A stretch of DNA of 64,000 nucleotides from Saprospiraceae bacterium (GTDB taxonomy: Bacteria > Bacteroidota > Bacteroidia > Chitinophagales > Saprospiraceae): the NCBI GenBank assembly GCA_016715465.1, contig JADKAA010000024.1, forward strand, positions 620,001 to 684,000, in the 5' to 3' direction. Under the pieces are notes generated by a model. It searched no databases, was not told the DNA's origin, and saw only the letters and a list, made by a program, of their open reading frames with translations. Below are positions 34,040 to 43,527 of the stretch, piece after piece. How positions within the stretch are numbered: position 1 is the first letter of the stretch; each line of letters starts with the position of its first letter. The position numbers and the translations under genes were made by a program.

Positions 34040-34069
34040 TTACCTTATTTGTTTCAACAAATAAGGTAA
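34040..34069. promoter_or_regulatory. 30-bp perfect inverted repeat, operator candidate
   Basis: Arms of 14 bp (34040-34053 and 34056-34069) are perfectly complementary around a TC centre; the core reads TTTGTT-TC-AACAAA. It sits 9 bp before the ATG at 34078 and 130 bp from the start of the divergent plug gene. No T run follows on either strand, so it is not a terminator. Its size and symmetry suit a homodimeric repressor, but no regulator gene is adjacent. Confidence 0.5.
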
Positions 34070-34077
34070 TCTTATTG

Positions 34078-34956
34078 ATGAAACGCAAAGAATTCATTCA
34101 GATGGCATCCGTTCTACCCCTGGCTTTTGGTTTAACCAGTCTGCACAAGTGGTACTCAGATGTTCCCACAGCAGAGGAAAGCCCCCTAATGCCCGTATTG
34201 TTTATTGGGCACGGATCGCCCATGAATGGCATTGAAGACAATCCCATTTCAAAATCATGGAAAAACCTGGGCGAAACCATACCGCAGCCAGGAATGGTTT
34301 TGGTCGTTTCGGCGCATTGGTTAACGAAGGGCAGCCATGTAACTGCCATGGAAAAACCCAGAACGATCTATGATTTTGGTGGATTCCCGGATGAATTGTA
34401 CCAGGTGAAATATCCGGCTCCAGGCAGTCCCAAAATGGCTGATGAAGTAAAAAATGCCATAACCACTACCCCTGTCGGACTGGATCACGAATGGGGACTC
34501 GACCACGGCACCTGGACCATCGTAAGACATATGTATCCCAATGCTGACATACCCGTACTACAGCTGAGTATTGATTACGGCAGAGACGCAACGTATCATT
34601 TCCGGCTTGCGGCTGAATTGGGTGCATTGAGAAAGAGGGGTGTGCTGATCATTGGCAGTGGCAATGCGGTCCATAATCTTTCGAAAATTGCCTTTGGCTC
34701 AAAGCCGGATTTTGGCTATGACTGGGCCATCCAGGCCAATGAAGAAATGAAGTCATTTATCCTGGACGGCAATTATAAAGAAATGCTCACATACCAAAAT
34801 AAAGGCAGCCACTGGCAACTAGCCATTCCGAGTCCTGATCATTATTATCCCCTGATGTACACATTGGGATTGACAAAACCAGGCGAAAAAGTGGAGGTAT
34901 TTAATGACACGCCGACATTGGGATCGATTGCGATGACATCCTATAAATTTGGATAG
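34078..34956 (+). CDS. ygiD: YgiD-like 4,5-DOPA dioxygenase extradiol family protein
   Basis: A 292-residue protein of the class III extradiol dioxygenase family. The catalytic core shows LFIGHGSPMNGIEDNP (metal-binding His), VVSAHWL (second His), DLYDFGGFPDELYQVKYPAPG-like region, EWGLDHGTWTIVRHMYP (third His) and GSGNAVHNL. E. coli YgiD opens the ring of DOPA; the natural substrate in Bacteroidota is unknown. The first 20 residues are hydrophobic with an Arg-Lys start (MKRKEFIQMASVLPLAFGL), resembling a membrane or Tat-like leader, unusual for a cytosolic dioxygenase. ATG at 34078 is preferred to TTG 34075. A 30-bp palindrome lies 9 bp upstream. Confidence 0.85.
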   Translation: MKRKEFIQMASVLPLAFGLTSLHKWYSDVPTAEESPLMPVLFIGHGSPMNGIEDNPISKSWKNLGETIPQPGMVLVVSAHWLTKGSHVTAMEKPRTIYDFGGFPDELYQVKYPAPGSPKMADEVKNAITTTPVGLDHEWGLDHGTWTIVRHMYPNADIPVLQLSIDYGRDATYHFRLAAELGALRKRGVLIIGSGNAVHNLSKIAFGSKPDFGYDWAIQANEEMKSFILDGNYKEMLTYQNKGSHWQLAIPSPDHYYPLMYTLGLTKPGEKVEVFNDTPTLGSIAMTSYKFG

Positions 34957-35040
34957 AGCATGTTGATTTTCTGTCTTGTTTAAATAGGATGTGGAATTAA
35001 AGTCATCCATTTCAATGAAGATATTTTGATTGTAATAAAA

Positions 35041-35072
35041 AAGCCATTGGCATTATACCAATGGCTTCTTTT
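35041..35072. terminator. Bidirectional intrinsic terminator between ygiD and the DUF3078 gene
   Basis: Arms 35041-35050 and 35058-35067 pair perfectly over 10 bp with a 7-nt loop. A T-rich tail follows on the plus strand, and an A run just before the stem gives six T on the minus strand. It lies between convergent genes and should stop both. Confidence 0.78.
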
Positions 35073-35094
35073 ATTCTTAGACTGTTGAGTGCAT

Positions 35095-36015
35095 TTAAAA
35101 AGCATAACTCAGCCCGATCGTAGAATAGGATTGGGTTACCCCTTTCACAGGCCATGTTTCAAAGTCTGCTTTTCTAAGTCCATAGCTTATGCCTACCCCA
35201 ATGCCCTTCCAAAGGTTAAAGCCCAGTGTATTGAGCCAGGTATATTCAAAAAGGCCAGGTTGGCCAACTTCTGCTGCACCATAAGGCATAAATGTGGTCA
35301 GGGTGGAGGACCAGGAAATGCCCCCTTTAAATTTACGGGTATAGTCTGCCCTGATTTTGGCGCCAAGTTGGGAGGTGGTCTCTACCCCTGCGGCATCAGA
35401 AAAAGCAAAGTGGTAGTTAAGCGGGTGCACCACGATCACCAGATTGGTAATGGGTGTAAGGGTAGCACCCACACCGAGATCGAGAATGCCCGGATTGTTG
35501 AGATTAAACATAGAAGAACTGTATTCACCCAGTCCGGAAATGGCAACCCAGTTGTTGAGTTTGTAACCATAGAGCGAAGCCAATCGGAGTACATCCGTAG
35601 ATCTGCGGAATTTGGTGTCATCGGTATCGATGTCTTCATCGTCAAATTTCAGATAACCCAGGTTCAGCACACCTGAATTGTTCCAGAAATACCGGTTGGT
35701 ATTTTTATTGGCAAAAACATTGAGGTTTCCCGAAAATGAGGCGGAAGTTGAATTTTTTATGGAGTTGGTTTGCCAGTTATTGGATTGATTAAAATTGAAA
35801 CCCAGACCACCAAATACACCCCTATTCCATCCCGATAAAACGACAATCTTGGATTGAAGGCCGGCAATTTCAGCTTTGATGGCATCCGCTTCTGCCTGCT
35901 TTGCCGCTGCCATTCCTTCTTTTTCAGCTTTCATGGAGTTAAGTTCATCGAGGGTTTGACCAAAACTGAAATAGCCGGTAAGACCCAATATCAGTACTAA
36001 AAATTGTTTTTTCAT
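35095..36015 (-). CDS. DUF3078 outer-membrane barrel protein with coiled-coil N terminus
   Basis: A 306-residue exported protein with a signal peptide (1-20, ...YFSFGQ). Residues 21-58 are Lys/Glu/Ala-rich with heptad spacing (DELNSMKAEKEGMAAAKQAEADAIKAEIAGLQSK), a short coiled coil. The rest is a DUF3078 barrel: GWNRGVFGGLGFNFNQSNNW, NTNRYFWNNSGVLNLGYLKF, and the final SYSTIGLSYAF strand with a terminal Phe. The coiled coil could trimerise the barrel or bind peptidoglycan; this is inference. Such proteins are common in Bacteroidota and their function is unknown. Confidence 0.82.
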   Translation of the reverse strand: MKKQFLVLILGLTGYFSFGQTLDELNSMKAEKEGMAAAKQAEADAIKAEIAGLQSKIVVLSGWNRGVFGGLGFNFNQSNNWQTNSIKNSTSASFSGNLNVFANKNTNRYFWNNSGVLNLGYLKFDDEDIDTDDTKFRRSTDVLRLASLYGYKLNNWVAISGLGEYSSSMFNLNNPGILDLGVGATLTPITNLVIVVHPLNYHFAFSDAAGVETTSQLGAKIRADYTRKFKGGISWSSTLTTFMPYGAAEVGQPGLFEYTWLNTLGFNLWKGIGVGISYGLRKADFETWPVKGVTQSYSTIGLSYAF

Positions 36016-36256
36016 GTAAGTATGTTTAATTGATTCAATAATTTATGGTTATTCAAAGGATCTGATAGTAATTGCTTGTATGTTGAACTGGAATAAAGTT
36101 ACCAGGCAATCAAATATAAAATTAAAAATTAAATTGGATGTTTCATGGTGCCTCATAATTCAGGTTATTGCGATGATGAACTTCTTTTAAAATGGGAACA
36201 TGGTGGTTAAATGGATTACCATTATTATACGTGTGCAAAGATAAATATTTGACCAT

Positions 36257-36625
36257 TCAGGATGCCATTTTTATACCGGCAAATACAGCGATAAGGCAAC
36301 TTAAAAAGGATAGGGTGGCGTAAAATAGTGCAGAAGGATAAGCTCCTTTTTGAATCATAAATACCACTTCCAGGCTAAAGGTGGAAAAAGTACTGAATCC
36401 GCCGCAAAAACCGGTGAGTAGCCACAACCTGCCCTCAGTGTAAAAGCCGGATTTGGGCAGATACCCTATCAGCAACCCTGCAATGAGGCAGCTGATGAAG
36501 TTGCTGAGCAAAGTGTGATAGGGCAGGGTAGCAGTGTTGTGTTTTTCAAATCCGACGCCTATGGCATAACGCGCCACGGAACCAAGTCCTCCACCCACAA
36601 AAACGTATATCAGTCCCGGCCACAT
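36257..36625 (-). CDS. crcB: Fluoride ion channel CrcB
   Basis: A 122-residue, four-helix membrane protein. The GGGLGSVARY segment near the N terminus and TGFCGGFSTFSTFS (about 73-86), with the phenylalanine box and Ser/Thr track, identify the Fluc/CrcB family, which exports fluoride as an antiparallel dimer. Its ATG lies immediately after the wecA-like gene (1 bp apart), so the two are co-transcribed. I saw no fluoride riboswitch upstream of the operon. Confidence 0.9.
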   Translation of the reverse strand: MWPGLIYVFVGGGLGSVARYAIGVGFEKHNTATLPYHTLLSNFISCLIAGLLIGYLPKSGFYTEGRLWLLTGFCGGFSTFSTFSLEVVFMIQKGAYPSALFYATLSFLSCLIAVFAGIKMAS

Positions 36626-36626
36626 G

Positions 36627-37679
36627 TCAGGAATTTACTGCCTTTTTGCGCGAGGAAAAACGGCTCAGAAAAAAGGAAAGGGAAACCGCTATGATGAACA
36701 GAGTGATGAGGAGGTAGAGGTTACCAATATGCTGCAGTGAAAATGCCAGCAGGATAAAAAGTATGTTAACCACGATGAGGATGCCCGTAGCCTGCATGTG
36801 GGTAAGTCCTATGTCGATCAATATGTGGTGGATATGACTTCTGTCCGGAAAAAAAGGCGATTTTTTTCTAAGTAACCTGAGGGTAAAAACGCGTAGGGTA
36901 TCAAAAAGTGGCAGAATCAATGTGGCAATGGCCAGTGAGGGGGCCGCATCAAATTTGTAAGGAGAATTGATCAGGTCTTTATGCAATTCTATAAAAAGAA
37001 TGGCAAGAATGCTGCACACCAAACCCAGGAGCAGTGCGCCGGTATCCCCCATAAAAATTTTAGCCGGGGTAATATTGAATTTCAAAAAAGCAACGATGGA
37101 TCCTGAAAGTGCAAAGGCTACGATGGCAATTTCAAGACGCTGGATCTGGAAAAACCAGGTACCCAGCACCAGAGATATGAGCAGCGCAATGCTTCCAGAA
37201 AGGCCGTTGATGCCATCGATGAGATTGAATGCATTGATGATGACGATGATGGTGAATATGCTCAAAAGCACGCTGGCCGGCATGTTGAGCTCATAGATGC
37301 CAAAAATTCCATATAAGCTGGTGATTTTGATATTGGCTTTAAACACCAGAATGGCTGCAGCCAGCATTTCACCTGCCAGTTTTTTAGTGGGAGAGATCGG
37401 GTCGATGTCATCCCTGGCTCCAATGAGGAAAATGATGATAAAGGCGCACAGTATATACTGGAGGTCGCCGAAATAGTTGAATGGGGTCCACATGATGATG
37501 GAAAAAAGCATACCTGCAAAGATGGCTATACCCCCCAGGGAAGGCGTTCTCACATGGTGGCTTCTGCGGTCTCCGGGTTCGTCCACCAGGTTCTTTTTTT
37601 CAGCCAGATGTATAATGGAAGGTATGGCCAGATAGGTAAGTGAAAACGACGTAATAAATGCAAGAATGATGATAGCCAT
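36627..37679 (-). CDS. WecA/MraY-family undecaprenyl-phosphate sugar-1-phosphate transferase
   Basis: A 350-residue, about ten-helix membrane enzyme. It has the HHVRTPSLGGIAIF start motif, the Asp-rich GARDDIDPISPTKK catalytic segment (about 87-100), the INAFNLIDGINGLSG active-site loop, and IFMGDTGALLLGLV. The short HIHH cluster near DRSHIHHILIDIG is typical of WecA/TagO-like rather than MraY enzymes, which start O-antigen, capsule or teichoic-type polymers by loading GlcNAc-1-P or a related sugar on undecaprenyl phosphate. The exact sugar is unknown. First gene of the operon with crcB. No other polysaccharide genes are nearby. Confidence 0.88.
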   Translation of the reverse strand: MAIIILAFITSFSLTYLAIPSIIHLAEKKNLVDEPGDRRSHHVRTPSLGGIAIFAGMLFSIIMWTPFNYFGDLQYILCAFIIIFLIGARDDIDPISPTKKLAGEMLAAAILVFKANIKITSLYGIFGIYELNMPASVLLSIFTIIVIINAFNLIDGINGLSGSIALLISLVLGTWFFQIQRLEIAIVAFALSGSIVAFLKFNITPAKIFMGDTGALLLGLVCSILAILFIELHKDLINSPYKFDAAPSLAIATLILPLFDTLRVFTLRLLRKKSPFFPDRSHIHHILIDIGLTHMQATGILIVVNILFILLAFSLQHIGNLYLLITLFIIAVSLSFFLSRFSSRKKAVNS

Positions 37680-37894
37680 GCCACAAAGTTGACAAAATTG
37701 ACGTGATTTTCAAAAAATATTTGCGTCACAGAAACCCAATGGTACCATTGCTTACGATCTATTAAGTTGTAATTGAGTAGCTTAAACATGTAATACTTTT
37801 AACATATAGGGGTAAAGGGCCAGTCTCGGTGCAGGAATTTATCCTTTCGCCCATATATTTACGCAGTTTGGCCCTGGCGGAATCACGGCACATG

Positions 37895-37923
37895 TTGAAA
37901 TACCAATGTTTTTTGTACTTTTG
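37895..37923 (+). promoter_or_regulatory. Promoter of the uppS-bamA-skp operon
   Basis: TTG at 37895-37897, an 18-bp spacer and TACTTTTG at 37916-37923 fit the Bacteroidota consensus. The -7 box ends 20 bp before the uppS ATG, giving a leader of about 16 nt. It is one of the best promoter matches in the window. Confidence 0.65.
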
Positions 37924-37943
37924 CACAGCTTTTTAAAGCGAAA

Positions 37944-38702
37944 ATGGAAGCATTGAACAACCATATTGACCCTACTAAACTGCCCCGGCATATTGCCATC
38001 ATCATGGATGGCAACGGTCGATGGGCAAAAACACACGGAAAACCCCGTGTATTTGGCCATAAAAATGGGGTCACTGCAGTCCGCGAAGTCACTGAAATCT
38101 GCGCAGAATTAGGCATTGAATATCTTACCCTATATGCTTTTTCAACCGAAAATTGGAGTCGTCCGCCCTCTGAAGTGGGTGCCCTGATGTCACTTCTGGT
38201 GGAGGCTGTACGGAATGAATTGAAAACACTGAATAAAAACAACATCCGGCTTCAGGCCATTGGCGACCTGGACAAACTGCCGGCTTCGAGCAGAAAAGCA
38301 CTATTGGAAGGCATTGAAGCCACACGCAACAATACCCGAATGACGCTCGTACTTGCCCTCAATTACAGCTCTCGCTGGGAAATTGTACAAGCCTGCCGTC
38401 AGATTGGCCAGCAAATTAAAGAGGGTCACCTCAATCCTGAAGAAGTCGATGAACAACTTTTTAGCCGGTTTTTATCCACCAAAGACATTCCCGACCCGGA
38501 GCTGCTCATTCGCACGAGTGGTGAGCAGCGCATATCCAATTACCTGCTGTGGCAGATTGCCTATGCAGAATTATACTTTACCGAAGTTTTCTGGCCGGAT
38601 TTCAAAAAAGAAAACCTGATAGAAGCCATCCTGGATTACCAGAGAAGGGAGCGCAGGTTTGGTAAGACCAGTGAACAATTGGTAACCGACGTGAAATTTT
38701 AA
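37944..38702 (+). CDS. uppS: Undecaprenyl diphosphate synthase (isoprenyl transferase)
   Basis: A 252-residue cytosolic cis-prenyltransferase. The catalytic motif IMDGNGRWA contains Asp22, followed by GHKNGVTAVREV, LTLYAFSTENWSRP and the C-terminal DPELLIRTSGEQRISNYLLWQIAYAELYFT signature. It condenses isopentenyl diphosphate units to make the C55 lipid carrier used for peptidoglycan and surface polysaccharides. It precedes bamA by 16 bp (or 79 bp to the preferred bamA ATG), the standard Bacteroidota order. Confidence 0.95.
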   Translation: MEALNNHIDPTKLPRHIAIIMDGNGRWAKTHGKPRVFGHKNGVTAVREVTEICAELGIEYLTLYAFSTENWSRPPSEVGALMSLLVEAVRNELKTLNKNNIRLQAIGDLDKLPASSRKALLEGIEATRNNTRMTLVLALNYSSRWEIVQACRQIGQQIKEGHLNPEEVDEQLFSRFLSTKDIPDPELLIRTSGEQRISNYLLWQIAYAELYFTEVFWPDFKKENLIEAILDYQRRERRFGKTSEQLVTDVKF

Positions 38703-38781
38703 ACAATCCTTAAGATTAATGACAACAGCAACATACCATAAACGATCGTTTTTTTTACAACTTCACCAAATTGAATCATTG

Positions 38782-41391
38782 ATGCCCAAGGGATTGTTTT
38801 ATTACCTGTTTGCGCTGTCTTTTATTTTACCGATTTTCTCGAATGCCCAGACCGAGGGCATGGAAATCCTTACCTATGGCGAACGCAAAGAATACGAAAT
38901 CGGAGGCATTACCATCAATGGTGCGGTAAACAGAGACCGCAATGCCATAAAATCAATAGCCGGTTTCAGGGAAGGCGACAAAATCACTATTCCGGGTGTG
39001 GAAATACCGCGGGCGATCAAAGCCCTGATGAAACTCAAGTTGTTTGAAAACGTCCTCATCCTTCAAGACAGTGTGGTCAATGAAAAAATTGTTTTCTTAA
39101 CCATCAACATCATTGACAAACCCATTCTTTCCAGGTACTTTTTCTCGGGCATTAAAAAAAGTCAGCAGGACGACCTCAACGACATCGTTAAAAACATCAT
39201 TTCCAAAGAGGGCATCGTTACGGATGATCAAAAAGAACTGGCAAAACTCAAAGTGGTTGAGTTTTATGTAGAAAAGGGCAAACTCGATGCGCAGGTTGAT
39301 GTCATTGAAACAAAAGACAGTGCAAGGCCCAATACCATCATCCTTGAATTTGCGGTAAAACCCAATGACAGGATAAAAATTGAAGACATCGTCTTTGAAG
39401 GAAACAATAAGGTTTCTGACAGGAAACTGCGCAAGAAGCTCAAAAAGACCAAGCGCAAGGGAACCCTGCTGAAGAAAACCAAATTTGTCGAGGATGATTA
39501 TGAAGAAGACAAAAAAAACCTGATTAGTTTTTATAACAATCAGGGATTTAAAAATGCCCGTATCATGTCTGATTCTATGTACAGGGAAAAAGATGGTGAC
39601 CTGATCATCAAACTCAAGATTGAAGAAGGCAATCAGTTTCACTTCAGAAACATTACCTGGAAAGGCAACAGCCTATATACCGCGGAACAATTAAACAATG
39701 TACTGGGCATAGGAAAAGGCGATGTGTACAATCCGGAACTTCTGGAAAACCGGCTAAAGTTCAGCCAGGATGGCAGGGATATTTCTTCTTATTACCTGGA
39801 TGATGGTTACCTCGGTTTTAACGTGGATCCGGTTGAGATTGCCATCGAAAATGACTCCGTGGATCTGGAAATGCGCATCTTTGAAGGCCCTCAATTCACG
39901 ATCGAAAATGTCATCATCAAGGGCAACGACCGCACCAACGAAGATATCGTGCGCAGGGAACTCCGTACCAGACCAGGCCAAAAATTCAGCCGGTCGGACA
40001 TTATCCGTTCGCAAAGGGAAATCATCAACCTGGGTTATTTTAATCCGGAGGCCCTGGACATCCAAACCCCCGTAAACCAGTCCCGCGGAACGGTTGACAT
40101 TCAATATTCAGTAGAAGAGCGCCCTTCCGACCAGTTGGAACTTTCCGCCGGATATGGTGGCTTTAGCGGACTTATTGGTACACTGGGTGTCACTTTTAAC
40201 AACTTTTCCATCGCGAATTTTAAAGACAGGTCAACCTGGTCTCCTCTTCCACAAGGAGATGGCCAAAAACTTTCTGTTCGGGTGCAATCCAATAGCCGTT
40301 TTTTCAAATCGTATAATTTCTCCTTTACGGAGCCTTGGCTGGGTGGTAAAAAACCCAATTCTTTTACCATTGGTGCGGTGAGTTCCATATTTGACAACTC
40401 TTCTCTGGGATATGGTAAGCTAAACATTACCCGTTTCTTTGCCGGCATCGGCACACAACTCAAGTGGCCGGATGATTTCTTTTCATCCAGCACAACTTTG
40501 AACATAGAAACCATTGGGCTTGAGCGATACTTCAATTCTTCCTTTTTCGTTGGTAATTCGAGCATTTCGGATGGTAACTTTAAAAACTTTTCAATCAAAC
40601 ACACCCTGTCCAGGAGTTCAATAAACGACCCCTTGTTCCCGAGGAGTGGAAGTCGTATATCTTTGTCGGTTCAGGCTACATTGCCGTATTCATTGTTCCG
40701 GAAAACGCCTGTATATAATCCAACACCAGCCGACATTGAAAAAATCGTACAGGACCTGATCGAAGAAAACGGCCCTGCCGTGCCACCCACCGACAGCGAA
40801 ATCGCCACGAAGGTTGAAGGGGTGAAAAATGCCAAAAGATACGAATGGCTGGAATACCATAAATGGTTATTTACTTCTGAATGGTATTTCAACATCGTCG
40901 ATAAACTGGTCTTTACGGCAAATGCCAAATTTGGTATCCTTGGATACTATGATAAAGTCCTGAAAGCTCCACCAGTGGAAAGATTTGAAATTGGCGGCGA
41001 TGGTTTATCCAACCAAAACAGCAGCCAGCTTACCGGAAGGAGCATTTTAGCCTTAAGGGGATATGAAACTACTGACCTTCCAAACAATGTGGAAGGAGGT
41101 ACCATCTTCAATAAGTTCACCCTGGAACTCAGATATCCGGTATCTCTCAATCCAAATTCGACTATTTACCTTACCACCTTCCTCCAAGGTGGAAACTCCT
41201 GGACGCGATTCAGGGATTACAATCCTTTTGATGTAAAACGATCAGCGGGTATGGGCTTGAGGGTTTTCCTTCCCATGTTTGGTTTGCTTGGATTTGATTA
41301 CGGCTTTGGCTTTGACAAAAACCTCGATCCCGGATCAACCTGGAAGGATTACGGTAAATTCAGTGTCATCATCGGTTTTGAACCGGAATAA
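38782..41391 (+). CDS. bamA: Outer-membrane assembly factor BamA
   Basis: An 869-residue outer-membrane protein. After a signal peptide (MPKGLFYYLFALSFILPIFSNAQ) come about five POTRA modules (to about residue 450: GITINGAVNRDRNAIKSIAGF, IKIEDIVFEGNNKVSDRKLRKKL, FHFRNITWKGNSLYTAEQL, FTIENVIIKGNDRTNEDIV), then a 16-strand barrel with the PLFPRSGSRISLSVQ lid-like motif and a C-terminal FGFDKNLDPG...FSVIIGFEPE. It inserts beta-barrel proteins. The ATG at 38782 gives a normal signal peptide; a frame from 38719 would add 21 residues. Operon with uppS and skp. Confidence 0.95.
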   Translation: MPKGLFYYLFALSFILPIFSNAQTEGMEILTYGERKEYEIGGITINGAVNRDRNAIKSIAGFREGDKITIPGVEIPRAIKALMKLKLFENVLILQDSVVNEKIVFLTINIIDKPILSRYFFSGIKKSQQDDLNDIVKNIISKEGIVTDDQKELAKLKVVEFYVEKGKLDAQVDVIETKDSARPNTIILEFAVKPNDRIKIEDIVFEGNNKVSDRKLRKKLKKTKRKGTLLKKTKFVEDDYEEDKKNLISFYNNQGFKNARIMSDSMYREKDGDLIIKLKIEEGNQFHFRNITWKGNSLYTAEQLNNVLGIGKGDVYNPELLENRLKFSQDGRDISSYYLDDGYLGFNVDPVEIAIENDSVDLEMRIFEGPQFTIENVIIKGNDRTNEDIVRRELRTRPGQKFSRSDIIRSQREIINLGYFNPEALDIQTPVNQSRGTVDIQYSVEERPSDQLELSAGYGGFSGLIGTLGVTFNNFSIANFKDRSTWSPLPQGDGQKLSVRVQSNSRFFKSYNFSFTEPWLGGKKPNSFTIGAVSSIFDNSSLGYGKLNITRFFAGIGTQLKWPDDFFSSSTTLNIETIGLERYFNSSFFVGNSSISDGNFKNFSIKHTLSRSSINDPLFPRSGSRISLSVQATLPYSLFRKTPVYNPTPADIEKIVQDLIEENGPAVPPTDSEIATKVEGVKNAKRYEWLEYHKWLFTSEWYFNIVDKLVFTANAKFGILGYYDKVLKAPPVERFEIGGDGLSNQNSSQLTGRSILALRGYETTDLPNNVEGGTIFNKFTLELRYPVSLNPNSTIYLTTFLQGGNSWTRFRDYNPFDVKRSAGMGLRVFLPMFGLLGFDYGFGFDKNLDPGSTWKDYGKFSVIIGFEPE

Positions 41392-41479
41392 TTGTTAAAA
41401 TCTTGTTATTTACCCTTGTAAAAAATTATTACAAATAAAATCATCGTCTAATCACTAAAATCAATAAACAAAAAGTAAA

Positions 41480-41983
41480 ATGAAGAAAGTTTTAATCTTG
41501 CTGGTATTTTCCGGGATCTCGGTTTTTACCTATGCACAAAAATTTGGCTATGTCAATTCACAGGAATTGTTGGTGAGCATGACGGAAGTGAAGGCAGCAG
41601 ACACCGAATTGGAAACATATCAGAAACAACTTATGGCCGTTGGTCAGGGCAAAGTAGCTGAGTTTGAAACAGAGTACAAAAAGTATGCGGAGGATGCCCA
41701 AAAAGGAATTCTTTCCCAAGTACAGGTGCAGGCAAAAGAAAGTGAACTGGCTCAAAAGCAGGAAGAAATTCAGAAATACGAGTACGAAGTTCAATCCAAA
41801 CTGTCAGCCAAACGGGAGGAATTATACAAACCCATCCTCGATAAAGTAAAGATGGTCATCGAGACTTATGGCAAGGAAAATGGATATACCATGATTTTTG
41901 ATTCAAGTGCAGGCACCATTCTGCATGCTGTGGAGAGTGATAACCTCATCACTCCCTTGAAGGCGAAGCTTGGTGTTCAGTAA
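41480..41983 (+). CDS. skp: OmpH/Skp-family periplasmic chaperone
   Basis: A 167-residue exported protein with a signal peptide (1-19, ...VFTYAQ). The mature part is a Lys/Glu/Gln-rich coiled coil (about 40-115) between a small beta start (FGYVNSQELLVSM) and a C-terminal strand segment (GYTMIFDSSAGTILHAV), the Skp/OmpH layout. Skp trimers hold unfolded outer-membrane proteins on the way to BamA, its operon partner. A strong terminator follows 17 bp after the stop. Confidence 0.9.
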   Translation: MKKVLILLVFSGISVFTYAQKFGYVNSQELLVSMTEVKAADTELETYQKQLMAVGQGKVAEFETEYKKYAEDAQKGILSQVQVQAKESELAQKQEEIQKYEYEVQSKLSAKREELYKPILDKVKMVIETYGKENGYTMIFDSSAGTILHAVESDNLITPLKAKLGVQ

Positions 41984-42000
41984 AAACATAACTTTGGTTA

Positions 42001-42045
42001 AAATAAAAGAGGCTGTTCTTAGAAAGAAGACAGCCTCTTTTATTT
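42001..42045 (+). terminator. Terminator after skp
   Basis: Arms 42001-42016 and 42030-42045 are perfectly complementary over 16 bp with a 13-nt loop; the T-rich 3' arm (TTTTATTT) and following bases act as the release tail. It ends the uppS-bamA-skp operon. A-rich sequence before it would also serve the minus strand, but that gene ends 120 bp away. Confidence 0.82.
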
Positions 42046-42164
42046 ATTTAAAATCAAATTTCCTGTTGTTGGGGTAATAACGGCTGCTTAACACCCCCTC
42101 AGAGTAAGCGTTAATCAATGCCACCGGCACCTAAATCACCGCTTGGTTCGATGTGTATTCAGCT

Positions 42165-43527
42165 TTATTCTTTATAAAAAATCCATTTTCCAAGTTCTTT
42201 CAGGCTGACCTTTTTGCCATACATGAGAATGCCTACACGGTAAATTCTTCCGGCAAGCCACGTAAAAAAGATGACACCGGCAAAGAGAAACACAATCGAA
42301 AGGGCAATTTGCCAGCCGGGTGGCTCAAACGGCAGTCGTGCGGGCATAATGATTGGAGAAAAAAGCGGAAAAAGTGAGCCAAAAACAGCCAGTGGGCCAT
42401 TGGGGTTGTTGAACACTGCCGGTATCATGGCCATGGCCAGGATGACCGGAATGGTCAGGGGCATCATGAGTTGTTGGCTTTCACCGAGGTCATCACCTAC
42501 GGCAGAACCCACTGCGGCAAACAGGGAGGAATAAATGAAATAGCCACCCAGAAAAAAAGACGACAAAGACCGGGAGGATGAGTGACCAGTTCATGGCACT
42601 CAGTTCGCGCAAAAAGACTTGAATTACCTCTGGATTTTCCTGCTGCATTTTCTGCAGGGTTTCTGCTGTTTTTGCCACTTCTGCACTCCCGCCAGTCAAG
42701 CCTGCGGGTTGACCAAAAGCCAGGCTAGCGACGAAGATGATCACCGGCATGAGCACCACCCAAATGGCAAGCTGGGTAAGCCCTACCAGTCCCACACCCA
42801 CAATTTTGCCGAGCATCAATTGAAACGGTTTTACGGAAGAAATCATGACCTCCACGATGCGGTTTATCTTTTCTTCCATGACACTGCGCATGACCATGCT
42901 TCCAAATATGAAGATGACCAGGTACATCATGAAGCCCATGCCGTAACTGAGTCCCGTGGCTATGGCGCTTGAAAATTTGCTTGATTTATCGCCGACCACA
43001 TCGCCATCCTTTTCGTTTAACATCGCGTTTTCCAGCTTGATGTTGATTTCCAGTTTTTTGATGGCTTCCTTGTCCAGTGAAGAGTGTTCCAACTTGTAGG
43101 TCGCAAATATTTTTTCCATTGTTTTTTCGATCTTCTCTATTTGAAGCAGGCTGAGTTTTTCCTTACTATAATAGTTGATCTGGTGGGTAGTCTGTGTGGA
43201 ATCTGTGTAGGGAGGGATGTGGATCATCATGTCATAGCCTTGTTGCGTGTAATCCTTTTTGAGGCTGTCAAGTGGCATAGCAAGGAGGGAAAAGGCAAAT
43301 TCACGACTTGTAAGGTCAGCGGGTTTAAGGATACCCGACTCATCCCGGACAGCTACTTTTTTGCTCGATTCTGATCCTTTGGCGGCAAAAAATCCGGCTA
43401 CAAAAATGATAAGTCCGATGCCGATGGGTGTAAGTAAAGTAACCAGTAAAAAACTTTTTTTCAATACCCTGGATAAGTATTCTCTCTTGATGATGAGCCA
43501 GGTTTTCTGCAGATACAAATTATTCAT
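42165..43527 (-). pseudogene. ABC-2 type exporter permease, frameshifted
   Basis: Two frames that together make one permease: residues 1-about 325 from ATG 43527, then the C-terminal part in another frame ending at 42165. The junction lies in a run of seven A on the plus strand (42552-42558). With six A the frame continues as VFVVFFLGGYFIYSSLF and the gene gives a 453-residue protein, a normal ABC-2 permease with an N-terminal helix, a large periplasmic domain and five to six C-terminal helices. Either one base is extra in the sequence (assembly error), or the gene is truly broken, or slippage restores it. It overlaps the ATPase gene by 8 bp and is its partner. Confidence 0.8.

Noticed and set aside
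35089..35676. 195-codon open frame on the plus strand
   Set aside because: Antisense to the DUF3078 barrel gene, which has a signal peptide and family motifs; the frame runs across the end of that gene.
36016..36256. Fluoride riboswitch for crcB
   Set aside because: crcB is the second gene of the wecA-like operon, and the region in front of that operon shows no recognisable fluoride-riboswitch core; 36016-36256 is downstream of crcB.
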